From JBBPYC01 sp965218765 (GTDB lineage: Bacteria > Pseudomonadota > Gammaproteobacteria > Burkholderiales > Burkholderiaceae_C), in contig CBDCLU010000001.1 of NCBI GenBank assembly GCA_965218765.1, forward strand, positions 186,001 to 250,000: DNA of 64,000 nucleotides, written 5' to 3'. The translations under genes and the position numbers were made by a program. A model generated the notes under the pieces. That model was not told where the DNA came from. It did not search any database and was given only the letters and a program-made list of their open reading frames with translations. This document shows, piece by piece, positions 17,188 through 26,261 of the stretch (positions within the stretch are counted from its first letter, which is position 1; each line of letters starts with the position of its first letter).

Positions 17188-17996
17188 GTCCACTGCTCGA
17201 CGTCAGCAGCTTGAGCAAATCCTTCGGCGGCGTGCAGGCCGTCGATGGCGTGTCGTTTCAGATCGCAGCGGGTGAACTGCTCGCGCTGATCGGGCCGAAC
17301 GGTGCGGGCAAATCGACCACGTTCAACATGGTGAACGGGCAGCTGCGCGCCGACCGGGGCAGCATCCGGCTTGGCGGCACGGAACTCAACCGGTTGCCAC
17401 CGCGCGCGATCTGGAAGCTCGGCGTGGGGCGCACCTTCCAGATCGCGGCCACATTCGCGTCGCTGTCGGTGGTGGAGAACGTGCAGATGGCGCTGCTGTC
17501 GCTCGACCGGCTGCTGTTCAACCCGTGGCGGCGCGCTGCGCAGCACAAACGCAGCGAAGCGCTCGCGCTGCTGCAGCAGGTCGGCATGCGTGCCCAGGCC
17601 GATCGGCCCTGCAGCGAACTCGCTTACGGCGACGTGAAACGGGTCGAGCTTGCGATCGCGCTGGCGAACGATCCGAAGCTCTTGCTGATGGACGAGCCGA
17701 CCGCCGGCATGGCGCCGCAGGAGCGCAACGAGCTGATGGCGCTGACCAAAAAACTCGTGCTGGAGCGCAATCTCGCGGTGCTGTTCACCGAGCACAGCAT
17801 GGACGTCGTGTTCGCTTATGCAGACCGCGTCATCGTGCTCGCGCGCGGGCAGTTGATCGCCGAAGGCACGCCGGCTGCGATCCGCAACGATCCGCTTGTA
17901 CAGCAGGTGTATTTCGGCAGCGGCAGCACGTTCGAGAAGAAGAACAAAGCCGCATCGCAGCAGCCAGCAGTCGAAGTGCAGGACGCGGCACCATGA
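17184..17996 (+). CDS. ABC transporter ATP-binding protein, LivG type
   Basis: This 270-residue ATPase has Walker A GPNGAGKST near residue 37, a Q-loop region around FQIAATFASLSVVENVQ, and Walker B LLLMDEPTAGM. The signature region reads ELAYGDVKR, with AYGDVK in place of the usual LSGGQ, as is common in LivG-type proteins where it reads like SYGEQR. The H-loop His lies in TEHSMDVVF. A GTG start overlaps the permease stop. It powers the Liv-type importer together with the next gene. Confidence 0.93.
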   Translation: MSPLLDVSSLSKSFGGVQAVDGVSFQIAAGELLALIGPNGAGKSTTFNMVNGQLRADRGSIRLGGTELNRLPPRAIWKLGVGRTFQIAATFASLSVVENVQMALLSLDRLLFNPWRRAAQHKRSEALALLQQVGMRAQADRPCSELAYGDVKRVELAIALANDPKLLLMDEPTAGMAPQERNELMALTKKLVLERNLAVLFTEHSMDVVFAYADRVIVLARGQLIAEGTPAAIRNDPLVQQVYFGSGSTFEKKNKAASQQPAVEVQDAAP

Positions 17997-18727
17997 CTGG
18001 TCCAGACGCGCTGCTCGACGTGCGTGAACTCACCGCCTGGTACGGCGCCGCGCAGATCCTGTTCGGCGTCGATCTGCAGGTCGCCAGCGGCGAAGTGGTC
18101 GCGCTGATGGGCAGGAACGGCGCGGGCAAGTCCACCACGCTCAAAAGCATCATGGGCCTGATGGAGCGGCGCCGCGGCCGCCTCACGTTCTGCGGCCACG
18201 ACATCTCGAATGCCGAGCCGCACCAGGCCGCGCGTCTCGGCCTGGGTTACGTGCCGGAGGACCGCCGCATCTTCACCGACCTCACGGTGCTGGAAAACCT
18301 CGAAGTCGGCCGCCAGCCCACGCGCCACGACGCAAGCGGCCACGGTGCGCCGCAGTGGACGCCCGAGCGGCTGTTCGCGCTGTTCCCGAACCTCGGCGAG
18401 ATGCGCCATCGCCTGGGCGGCCGCATGAGCGGTGGCGAGCAACAGATGCTGACCGTCGCGCGCACACTGATGGGCAACCCGCTGCTGGTGCTGCTCGACG
18501 AACCGTCCGAAGGCGTCGCCCCCTTGATCGTCGAGCAGATGGCGCAGATGATCGTGGAGCTGAAAGCCGCCGGCGTCAGCATCCTGCTGTCCGAGCAGAA
18601 CATGCACTTCGCCGAACTCGTGTCCGACCGCGCCTACGTGCTCGAGAAAGGGCAGATCCGCTTTGCGGGCACGATGGACGAACTGGCGGCCGACGAGCAG
18701 GTGCGCCGCGCCTACCTGAGTCTGTGA
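17993..18727 (+). CDS. ABC transporter ATP-binding protein, LivF type
   Basis: This 244-residue ATPase carries Walker A GRNGAGKSTT, the signature MSGGEQQMLTVART, Walker B LLVLLDEPSEGVAP and a final Gln-for-His variant SEQNMHF in the switch region, as is typical of LivF. The ATG at 17993 overlaps the LivG stop (ATGA). It is the last transporter gene, and 27 bases separate it from the nicotinamidase gene, so the operon probably continues into that gene. Confidence 0.93.
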   Translation: MTGPDALLDVRELTAWYGAAQILFGVDLQVASGEVVALMGRNGAGKSTTLKSIMGLMERRRGRLTFCGHDISNAEPHQAARLGLGYVPEDRRIFTDLTVLENLEVGRQPTRHDASGHGAPQWTPERLFALFPNLGEMRHRLGGRMSGGEQQMLTVARTLMGNPLLVLLDEPSEGVAPLIVEQMAQMIVELKAAGVSILLSEQNMHFAELVSDRAYVLEKGQIRFAGTMDELAADEQVRRAYLSL

Positions 18728-18754
18728 ACCACCTTCAAGAAGGAGTTGATCGCC

Positions 18755-19480
18755 ATGCAGCGCAGAACCTTGCTTAAAGCCGGCGCCGCCATCGGCATCT
18801 TCGGAGGCCTTGGGTGGCACCAGGGGCCGCTGCTGGCGGCCCAGTCGATCAAGCCCGGCGACCGCGACGTGCTGATCGTGGTCGATGTGCAGAACTGCTT
18901 CGTCGATGGCGGCACGCTGCCCGTGAAAGGCGGCGCAGAAGTCGTGCCGATCATCAACCGCATCGCCAAGGCGTTCGACAACGTGGTCGTCACGCAGGAC
19001 TGGCACACGCCGGGCCATGCGTCGTTTGCGAGCAGCCATGCGGGCATGAAGCCGTTTTCGATGACCGAGATGCCGTATGGCCAGCAGGTGCTGTGGCCGG
19101 ACCACTGCGTGCAGGGCACGAAAGACGCGGCGCTGGTGGATGGCCTGCAACTGCCGCAGGCCGCGCTGATCATTAGGAAGGGCTACCACCAGGGCGTGGA
19201 CAGCTATTCCGCGTTGGAGGAAGCGGACCGCCGCACGCCGATCGGGCTGGGCGGCTACCTTCAGGAGCGCGGCATCGAGCGCGCGTTCGTGAGCGGCCTG
19301 GCGACCGATTTCTGCGTGGCCTGGACCGCGCTCGATGCGGTCGAGCGCGGCCTCGACACCTACGTGATCGACGACGCGACGCGCGCGATCGATCTGAACG
19401 GCTCGCTCGACGCGGCCTGGAAGCAGATGACGGCCAAGGGAGTCCAGCGCATTCGCGCGGGGGACCTTGCAGTCGGCTAG
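18755..19480 (+). CDS. pncA: Nicotinamidase (isochorismatase-like) with twin-arginine signal
   Basis: This 241-residue cysteine hydrolase has the PncA triad Asp44 (VVDVQNCF), Lys142 (RKGYHQGVDSYSAL) and Cys187 (GLATDFCVAWTAL). A metal site in QDWHTPGH supports it further. It converts nicotinamide to nicotinate and ammonia. The N-terminus QRRTLLKAG followed by a hydrophobic stretch and LLAAQ is a Tat-type export signal, unusual for the normally cytosolic enzyme. The ATG at 18755 is preferred over an upstream TTG because AAGGAG lies nine bases before it. Its place between the importer and nicA suggests it feeds exogenous nicotinamide into the pathway. Confidence 0.92.
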   Translation: MQRRTLLKAGAAIGIFGGLGWHQGPLLAAQSIKPGDRDVLIVVDVQNCFVDGGTLPVKGGAEVVPIINRIAKAFDNVVVTQDWHTPGHASFASSHAGMKPFSMTEMPYGQQVLWPDHCVQGTKDAALVDGLQLPQAALIIRKGYHQGVDSYSALEEADRRTPIGLGGYLQERGIERAFVSGLATDFCVAWTALDAVERGLDTYVIDDATRAIDLNGSLDAAWKQMTAKGVQRIRAGDLAVG

Positions 19481-19581
19481 GCAGCCCGGGCGCCACGGCG
19501 CGTGTCTTGTAGGTATTTTCTTGACCAAACAGGCCTGATGCGCTGGCCGGTGCTTCATAGTCGGCTCTTTTTTCAGTAGCA

Positions 19582-20106
19582 ATGACCGAATCTGGCGCAG
19601 CCGTTGCTTCCACGTCAAGCGGATGGTGTGTGAACGGCCGCAGCGTGCGCGCCGCCGTCACCGCCCGCACCACCTTGCTGCACCTGCTGCGCAACGACCT
19701 CGAACTGAACGGCCCGAAGTACGGCTGCGGCCTCGGCGAGTGCGGCGCCTGCACGGTGCTGGTCGATGGCATCGCAGCCAGAGCCTGCGTGATCCCGGCG
19801 ATCGGCGTTGCGGGGCGCGAGATCACCACGCTCGAGGGGCTGCCCGCGCGTGCCGGCGCTGGGTCGGACGTGCATCCGGTGCAGCAGGCGTTCATCGACG
19901 AGCAGGCCGCGCAGTGTGGCTACTGCCTGAACGGGATGATCCTGCAGACGGTGGCCCTGCTCGAACGCGATCCTTCACCTGACGAGGCTGCCATCCGGCG
20001 CGAACTGTCGGCCAACCTGTGCCGCTGCGGCACGCACGTCGAGATCGTGCGGGCGGTGCAACGCGCGGCGCTGCTGATGTCCGCGCGCGGGAGCATCGGC
20101 ACTTGA
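19582..20106 (+). CDS. nicA: Nicotinate hydroxylase small subunit, two [2Fe-2S] clusters
   Basis: This 174-residue xanthine-oxidase-family iron-sulfur subunit has the plant-ferredoxin-type cluster in KYGCGLGECGACTVLVDG with a further Cys in RACVIPAIG. The second cluster is in AAQCGYCLNGMILQ and NLCRCGTHVEI. It matches NicA of Pseudomonas putida, which passes electrons from the molybdenum centre. There is no signal peptide. The stop overlaps the TTG start of nicB. With NicB it hydroxylates nicotinate at C6. Confidence 0.93.
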   Translation: MTESGAAVASTSSGWCVNGRSVRAAVTARTTLLHLLRNDLELNGPKYGCGLGECGACTVLVDGIAARACVIPAIGVAGREITTLEGLPARAGAGSDVHPVQQAFIDEQAAQCGYCLNGMILQTVALLERDPSPDEAAIRRELSANLCRCGTHVEIVRAVQRAALLMSARGSIGT

Positions 20107-23100
20107 GCCGCGCAGACCAGCCGCACACGCGCGCCGACTACCGCGCTGCAGCCGGCGTGCTGCTGGTGCTGCGCGACCCGCCTGATGCACCGCCGCCAGC
20201 ACCGGGCCAGCCGACCTACGTTGCCGGCAACCCCCAGGAAGGCCCGGAGATTCTGCTCGCGGTCTGGGACGACGGCAGCGTCACCGCGCTGCATGGCCAC
20301 GTCGATCTGGGCACCGGCATCGCGACCGCGCTTGTGCAGATCGTGGCGGAAGAACTGGACGTGGCGCCGGCCTCGATCCGCATGGTGCTCGGCAGCACCG
20401 CGAGCGCGCCGAACCAGGGCGCGACGATTGCGAGTTCATCGATCCAGGTGCATGCGGCGCCGTTGCGTGCGGCGGCGGCGCAGGCGCGCGCGTGGCTCGT
20501 GCAGCAGGCGGCCGCGCGCCTGCATCTGTCGCTGGATCGCCTGGCGGTGGACGATGGCGCGGTGTGCGTGGACAACGATGGCGATGAAGCGCCCGCCTCG
20601 ATCCGCTATGTCGATCTGGTGCGCGGCCAGCATGTCGAGATCGAGCTGGCGCCCGGCACGCCGCCCAAACCCGCCGCTGCGCACCGCATCGTCGGCACCT
20701 CGCTGCCGCGCATCGACATCGGCCCCAAGACGCGTGGCGAGCTGACCTTCGTGCACGACATGCGGCTGCCCGGCATGCTGCACGGCCGCGTCGTGCGGCC
20801 GCCGTATGCGGGTGCGGATCACGGCGAGTTCATCGGCAACACGCTCGAATCGGTCGATCAGGCTTCGATCGCGCACATCCCCGGCATCCGCGCGGTCGTC
20901 GTGCTGCGCGACTTCGTCGGCATCGTCGCCGAGCGCGAGGAACAGGCCGAGCAGGCGATGCACGAACTGGCGGTGCGCTGGAAGTCGTGGCCCGGCATGC
21001 CGGCGCTGGACGATCTGGCAGATGCGCTGCGCACCAACCCCTCGACTGCGCGCCGGCTGGTCGATGAAGGTGACGTCGATGCGGCGATTGCCGGTGCGGA
21101 CACAAAGCTCGCACGCGAATATTTGTGGCCGTACCAGCTGCACGCGTCGATCGGCCCGTCCTGTGCGGTCGCTGACTGGCATGCCGACTGCAACCAGCTC
21201 GCGGTCTGGAGCGGCACGCAGAACCCACACGTGTTGCGCGCCGATTTAAGCCGGCTGCTGCGGGTGCCCGACGTCGCGGTCGATGTGATCCGCATGGAAG
21301 CGGCCGGCTGCTACGGCCGCAACAGCGCCGACGACGTGACGGCCGATGCGGCGCTGCTGTCGCGCGCCGTGAATGCGCCGGTCAGGGTGCAGCTCACGCG
21401 CGAGCAGGAGCATGTCTGGGAGCCGAAAGGCGCCGCGCAACTGATGACGGTGCGCGGCGGACTGAACGTGGACGGCACACCAGCGGCCTACGACTTCGAT
21501 ACCCGCTACCCGTCGAACGCGGCGCCGACGCTCGCGCTGCTGCTCACCCGCACGATCGATCCCGGCCCGCACGCGTTCGAGATGGGCGACCGCACCGCAC
21601 GCCCGCCGTACGCTTACCCGAACCTGCGCGTCACCGTGCACGACATGGCGCCGATCCTGCGCGCGTCCTGGCTGCGCGGCGTCTCCGCGCTGCCCAATTC
21701 ATTCGCGCATGAGAGCTATGTCGATGAACTGGCCAGCGCTGCCAAGGTCGATCCGTTCGCGTACCGGCTGCGTTGCCTCAACGATGCGCGCGCGGCCGAG
21801 CTGCTGCGCGCGACTGCGGATAAGGCCGGCTGGCGCGCGCACCGCGCGCCGATGCAGCAGCCGCCGGACGGCCGCTGGCTGCGCGGCCAGGGCATCGCCT
21901 ATGCGCGCTATGTGCACAGCAAGTGGCCCGGCTACGGCGCTGCGTGGTCGGCCTGGGTCGCGGACGTGGACGTGCACCGCGACAGCGGCGAAGTGCGCGT
22001 GCGGCGCGTGGTGGTCGGGCATGACGCGGGGCTGGTGATCAACCCGCAAGGCGTCGAACACCAGGTGCACGGCAACGTGCTGCAGACCACCAGCCGCGCG
22101 CTGTTCGAGCAGCTGCCGCTCAAGGCACATGACCGGACGCCGGCTGCGCGCGAATGGGGCGCGTATCCGATCCTGAATTTCACCCAGCTGCCGGTGATCG
22201 ACGTCGTCGCCCTGCCGCGCCGCATCGATGACGACACGTCGTTCGGGGTCGGCGAAAGCGCGTCGGTGCCTGGCACGGCGGCGATCGCGAATGCGATCTT
22301 CGATGCGACCGGCGTGCGGCTGCGCGCGCCGCCGTTCACGCCGGAGGTGGTGCGCGCGGCGCTGTTGCGCGAAGGGCTGAGCAGTGCCGATGCCGATGCC
22401 GACCCGGTGTGTCCGCACGACGTCGCGCCGATCCCGCGCAAGAAGCCGTCAGATGCCAGGCAGCATCGGCCATCAGCCGCGCACGCGCCGCGTCGCCGCG
22501 CGTTCTGGCTGCGCAGCGCTGCGGTGCTGACCGGCTTGGTTGGCGCCACGGCTGCCCTGCTCGGCTGGCGGCCCGCCATCGCGCCGGTTGCAGCCGGCAC
22601 CGCATCGATCTACACGGCCCAGACAATCGAACGCGGCCGCATCCTCGCGGCGATCGGCGACTGCGCGGTCTGCCACACGCGCGCAGGCGGCCCCATGAAC
22701 GCCGGCGGCCGGCCACTGGCGACGCCGTTCGGCACCATCTACAGCACCAATCTCACACCGGATATGGCGACCGGCATCGGCGCCTGGTCGTTCAGCGCAT
22801 TTCAGCGTGCGATGCGCGACGGCATTGCGCGCGACGGCCGGCATCTGTACCCGGCGTTCCCGTACACCGCGTATGCCAAGACCAGCGACGACGATCTGCA
22901 GGCGCTGTATGCGTACCTGATGAGCCAGCCGGCCGTGACAAGCGTTGCGCCTCGCAACGACCTGCGCTTCCCGTTCAATCAGCGTCCCTTGCTGGCGGCC
23001 TGGAACGGCTGGTTCCATGACCCGACACCGTCGCGACCGGAGCCCGCACAGACTGCCGAATGGAACCGCGGCGCCTATCTGGTGAACGGGCTCGGGCATT

Positions 23101-23813
23101 GCGGGGCATGCCACACACCGCGCAACGCGCTGGGCGCCGAGCGGGCCGATGCAGGGAGCTTCCTGGCTGGCGCGATGGTCGACGGCTGGCAGGCGCCCGC
23201 ATTGACCAGCGTCGCATCGAACGCACCGATTGCCTGGAGCGCGGATGCGTTCTACGACTACCTGCGCCACGGCCATTCGCGCGAGCACGGCGCTGCGCTG
23301 GGTCCGATGGCGCCGGTGGTGCGCGAACTGCGCCGCGTGCCGGACGCGGACATCCGCGCGATGGCGATTTATCTGGCGTCGTTCAACGAGCAACCGCAGG
23401 CTGCGTCAGCCGGCGCAGGTGCCGCCGCGCAAGTGGTTCAAGCCGCTGCGACCACCTCGGCCGCCGCGCAGCCGGGACCCGGCCAGCGCCTGTTCGACAA
23501 CGCATGCGCGGCCTGCCATCACGATGGCGACGGGCCGAAGCTGCTCGGCGTGAACACGCCGCTCGCGCTCAGCAGCAAGCTGCACAGCGACCGGCCGGAC
23601 AACTTGATCCACACGATCCTCGACGGGGTGCAGCAGCCGCCGGGCTTGGAGGTCGGCTTCATGGCGGGGTTCCGGGATGCGCTGGACGATGCGCAGATCG
23701 AACAGCTCGCTCGCTATATGCGCGCCCGCTTCGCGCCGCAACAGCCGGCCTGGCGCGAGCTTGGAGCTACGGTGACACAGATGCGGGCGGCGGCCGGCGA
23801 GCGGGTGCCATGA
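20103..23813 (+). CDS. nicB: Nicotinate hydroxylase large subunit: molybdopterin domain fused to tri-heme cytochrome c
   Basis: The protein has 1236 residues from a TTG at 20103 that overlaps the nicA stop (TTGA). An ATG upstream would lie inside nicA. Residues 1 to about 780 are a xanthine-dehydrogenase-type molybdopterin domain, with DLGTGIATALVQIVAEEL and the catalytic Glu near 718 in FGVGESASVPGTAAIANAI. A hydrophobic stretch at about 799-820 (AAVLTGLVGATAALLGW) could span the membrane. Three heme motifs follow: CAVCH (about 854), CGACH (about 1000) and CAACH (about 1135). This matches P. putida NicB, which oxidises nicotinate to 6-hydroxynicotinate and delivers electrons to the respiratory chain. 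Confidence 0.93.
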   Translation: MSRADQPHTRADYRAAAGVLLVLRDPPDAPPPAPGQPTYVAGNPQEGPEILLAVWDDGSVTALHGHVDLGTGIATALVQIVAEELDVAPASIRMVLGSTASAPNQGATIASSSIQVHAAPLRAAAAQARAWLVQQAAARLHLSLDRLAVDDGAVCVDNDGDEAPASIRYVDLVRGQHVEIELAPGTPPKPAAAHRIVGTSLPRIDIGPKTRGELTFVHDMRLPGMLHGRVVRPPYAGADHGEFIGNTLESVDQASIAHIPGIRAVVVLRDFVGIVAEREEQAEQAMHELAVRWKSWPGMPALDDLADALRTNPSTARRLVDEGDVDAAIAGADTKLAREYLWPYQLHASIGPSCAVADWHADCNQLAVWSGTQNPHVLRADLSRLLRVPDVAVDVIRMEAAGCYGRNSADDVTADAALLSRAVNAPVRVQLTREQEHVWEPKGAAQLMTVRGGLNVDGTPAAYDFDTRYPSNAAPTLALLLTRTIDPGPHAFEMGDRTARPPYAYPNLRVTVHDMAPILRASWLRGVSALPNSFAHESYVDELASAAKVDPFAYRLRCLNDARAAELLRATADKAGWRAHRAPMQQPPDGRWLRGQGIAYARYVHSKWPGYGAAWSAWVADVDVHRDSGEVRVRRVVVGHDAGLVINPQGVEHQVHGNVLQTTSRALFEQLPLKAHDRTPAAREWGAYPILNFTQLPVIDVVALPRRIDDDTSFGVGESASVPGTAAIANAIFDATGVRLRAPPFTPEVVRAALLREGLSSADADADPVCPHDVAPIPRKKPSDARQHRPSAAHAPRRRAFWLRSAAVLTGLVGATAALLGWRPAIAPVAAGTASIYTAQTIERGRILAAIGDCAVCHTRAGGPMNAGGRPLATPFGTIYSTNLTPDMATGIGAWSFSAFQRAMRDGIARDGRHLYPAFPYTAYAKTSDDDLQALYAYLMSQPAVTSVAPRNDLRFPFNQRPLLAAWNGWFHDPTPSRPEPAQTAEWNRGAYLVNGLGHCGACHTPRNALGAERADAGSFLAGAMVDGWQAPALTSVASNAPIAWSADAFYDYLRHGHSREHGAALGPMAPVVRELRRVPDADIRAMAIYLASFNEQPQAASAGAGAAAQVVQAAATTSAAAQPGPGQRLFDNACAACHHDGDGPKLLGVNTPLALSSKLHSDRPDNLIHTILDGVQQPPGLEVGFMAGFRDALDDAQIEQLARYMRARFAPQQPAWRELGATVTQMRAAAGERVP

Positions 23814-23914
23814 GAAGCCGATGCTGCCGCCGATTTCAATGCCGAACCGGTCTGCAGCGCTCATTCTGCCTGCGCAGGCTATTTTGTAGCACCAGGCACC
23901 CGATCGAGTGCGCT

Positions 23915-24610
23915 TCAGTCGTCGCTGCCACCACCGATGCCCAGCAGCAGCAACAGCGACTGGAACACGTTGTAGAGGCTCAGATAAACGCCCAGCGTCG
24001 CGGTGATGTAGTTGGTCTCGAGGCCGTCCTTCACGCGCTTCAGGTCATGCAGGATGAACGCAGTGAAGATGCCGATCGCCAGCACCGAGATCGTGATCAT
24101 CAGCGCGCCGGACTGGATGAAGAAGTTCGCCACGCCGGCGACCAGCAGCAGGATCGCACCGACGAACAGCCACTTGCCCATCGCGGACAGGTCGCGCTTG
24201 ATGACCTGCGACAGGCTCGCCATGCCGAAGAAGATCAGCCCGGTGCCCGCGAACGCGGTCATCACGAGGCTCGCGCCATTGGCCAGGCCCAGCACGCTGC
24301 CGACCAGCCTCGAGAGCATCAGGCCCATGAAGAACGTGAACGCGAGCAGCACCGGCACGCCGGCAGCCGAGTTTTTCGTCTTCTCGATCGCGAACATGAA
24401 GCCGAACGCGCCGCCTAAGAACAGCATCAGGCCGATGCCGGGCGTGATGGCCGCCGCAAAGCCGGTCGCGATGCCGGCCCAGGCACCCAGCACGGTCGGC
24501 ACCATCGACAGCGCGAGCAGCCAGTAGGTGTTGCGCAGGACCTGGTTGCGCTCGGCAACGGTGCCGGCGTGGGCGGGGGTCGCGCCGTAGTCGAGGACGT
24601 TTTCGTTCAT
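23915..24610 (-). CDS. Bax inhibitor-1/YccA family membrane protein
   Basis: This 231-residue protein has about seven hydrophobic segments. It also has the family marks RNTYWLLALSMVPT, an internal GLIFFGMASLSQ block and FTAFILHDLKRVKDG, followed by the NYITATLGVYLSLYNVF segment near the C-terminus. The start at 24610 (MNENVLDYG) is preceded by AAGGAAAT. Bacterial members act as leak channels or protease-associated proteins in the inner membrane; the exact role is unclear. It is convergent with nicB. Confidence 0.92.
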   Translation of the reverse strand: MNENVLDYGATPAHAGTVAERNQVLRNTYWLLALSMVPTVLGAWAGIATGFAAAITPGIGLMLFLGGAFGFMFAIEKTKNSAAGVPVLLAFTFFMGLMLSRLVGSVLGLANGASLVMTAFAGTGLIFFGMASLSQVIKRDLSAMGKWLFVGAILLLVAGVANFFIQSGALMITISVLAIGIFTAFILHDLKRVKDGLETNYITATLGVYLSLYNVFQSLLLLLGIGGGSDD

Positions 24611-24662
24611 AAGATTTCCTTTTGGTGAGAGAGGATCAGTTCGGGTGTGCCGAGGCTGTGCA

Positions 24663-25152
24663 TCACTTCGCCGCGGCGCGCGCGGCGTCGGCTTTGGCCT
24701 TCGCTTCGTCGGCCTGGCGTTGCAAGTCGTGTGCGTTTTTTTCCGCGGCCAGCGCTTCGGCTTCCTTCGCTTTGGCAGCATCCTTGTCGCCGGCCATGCC
24801 GCCCGCGATCGCATTGCCGGCCATCGAGCCGACCGCGCCGCCGACGACGGCCGCGCCCAGCGTTCCGGCCAGGCCCGGGCGGGCCACCGGCGCTGCGGTG
24901 CCAGCCGGTGTGGCGGTGGCACCGGCGGGGCGCTGCAGGCGTTGCCGTGGCGGTAGCAGGCGCTGCCGGGGGTCGCAGTCGGCTTCGGCGCGGCTGCAGG
25001 TGCGGCAGCCGGCGCCCGGTTCGCACTGGCCGGCGCCGAGCGCGACCCGCCAAAGCGCTTGGCGTGCGCGCGAAGGTCGGCACGGTCAGCGATGCGATGG
25101 TCAGCGCAATCACGGCAGCCGCAGTGGAACGAACAGAAGTGGAAGTACGCAT
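24663..25152 (-). pseudogene. Glycine-zipper periplasmic protein, apparently frame-disrupted
   Basis: A signal peptide (MRTSTSVRSTAAAVIALTI then VPTFA) starts at 25152 in one frame. A Pro/Ala-rich segment (RAPAAAPAAAPKPTATPG) continues in a second. A glycine-zipper part (LGAAVVGGAVGSMAGNAIAG) and an Ala/Lys-rich coiled tail to 24663 lie in a third. Read separately the frames turn Arg-rich, which is unnatural here. The simplest reading is one gene of about 160 residues with two frameshifts or sequencing errors. An intact alternative is a short protein from a GTG at 24887. The function is unknown. Confidence 0.45.
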
Positions 25153-25286
25153 GGAAGGTGTCCTGAAAAGTCCTGGAGGAAGGAATGAACCGAACGGGTC
25201 TTTTCGTTCGTGGACCCAAGATAACGCCAACCGCCTTCTCTAAAAAAGCAGAAAATCACGAATTCTGATTCCCGTTAATCCTGATC

Positions 25287-26169
25287 ATGAGCCTGCCGTT
25301 CAATCATCGCCACCTCTACTATTTCTGGGTCGTCGCCAAGGAGGGCAGCATGTCGCGCGCGGCTGCGCGGCTGGACATGGCGGTGCAGACCGTGAGCGCG
25401 CAGGTGCGCGAACTGGAGCGCGACCTGGGCTGCCAGTTGCTCAAACCCGCGGGCCGCGGGCTCGCGCTGACCGAAGCCGGCACCGTCGCGCTGCAGCAGG
25501 CCGAGCAGATTTTTCAGCTGTCCCAGGTGCTTGCCCGAACAGGTGCTGGCCACCGCGCAGGCGCCGTCGGTGCGGCTGGCCGTGGGCATCGCCGACGGGT
25601 TGCCGAAGCTCGAAGTGCAACGCCTGCTGCAGCCGGTGCTCGGCGTGCCGAATCTGCGGCTGGTCTGCGACGACGGTGAGATGCCGGACCTGCTGGCCGA
25701 CCTGGTGCTGCACAAGCTCGACGTCGTGCTGACCGACCATCCGGCGCCGTCCAGCTCGGACCTCAAGGTGCACAGCCATTCGCTCGGCACCTCGGACCTC
25801 GGCTGGTACGGCTCGCCGCACTGGTGGGGATTGGCGCATGCAGGATTTCCGGCGTCGCTGCAGGATGTGCCGGTGCTGCTGCCCACCACCCATTCGGTCG
25901 TGCGCAGCCACATCGACCGCTGGCTGAGCCACAAGGGCCTGCGCCCGCGCATCGTCGGCGAGATCGAGGACAGCGCGCTGCTGGAGACGTTCGGCAGCAC
26001 CGATCTGGGCGTCTTTCCCGCCGCGCTGGCCGCGCAGGTCGAATTACAGAAACGCAGCCAGGTCAAACTGATCGGCGCTTGCGACGGCGTACAGGAGCAC
26101 TATTACGCGATCAGCACGGAACGCAAGGTGATGCATCCGCTGGTGCAGAGAATGCTGGGGCAGGCTTGA
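25287..26169 (+). pseudogene. LysR-family activator (NhaR-like), single frameshift
   Basis: The first frame gives a NhaR-type N-terminus (NHRHLYYFWVVAKEGS, AAARLDMAVQTVSAQVRELE, KPAGRGLALTEAG) to about IFQLSQVL. The effector domain continues in another frame from PEQVLATAQAPSVRLAVGIADGLPKL to VQEHYYAISTERKVMHPLVQRM. The two parts align head to tail with NhaR-like proteins, so one base has been gained or lost near 25525-25535 (around TGCTTGCCCGAACAG). It is either a recent pseudogene or a sequencing error. It may have controlled the downstream cassette, but NhaR-like proteins usually respond to ions or stress. Confidence 0.75.
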
Positions 26170-26261
26170 TGCGGCGCCGTCGGTTTGGCGCTTGGCCGAT
26201 GATGCGTGTGCGAGCCGGCACGTCACATCCATAGAATGGGTTCCCAGGGGGCAACGGGTTC

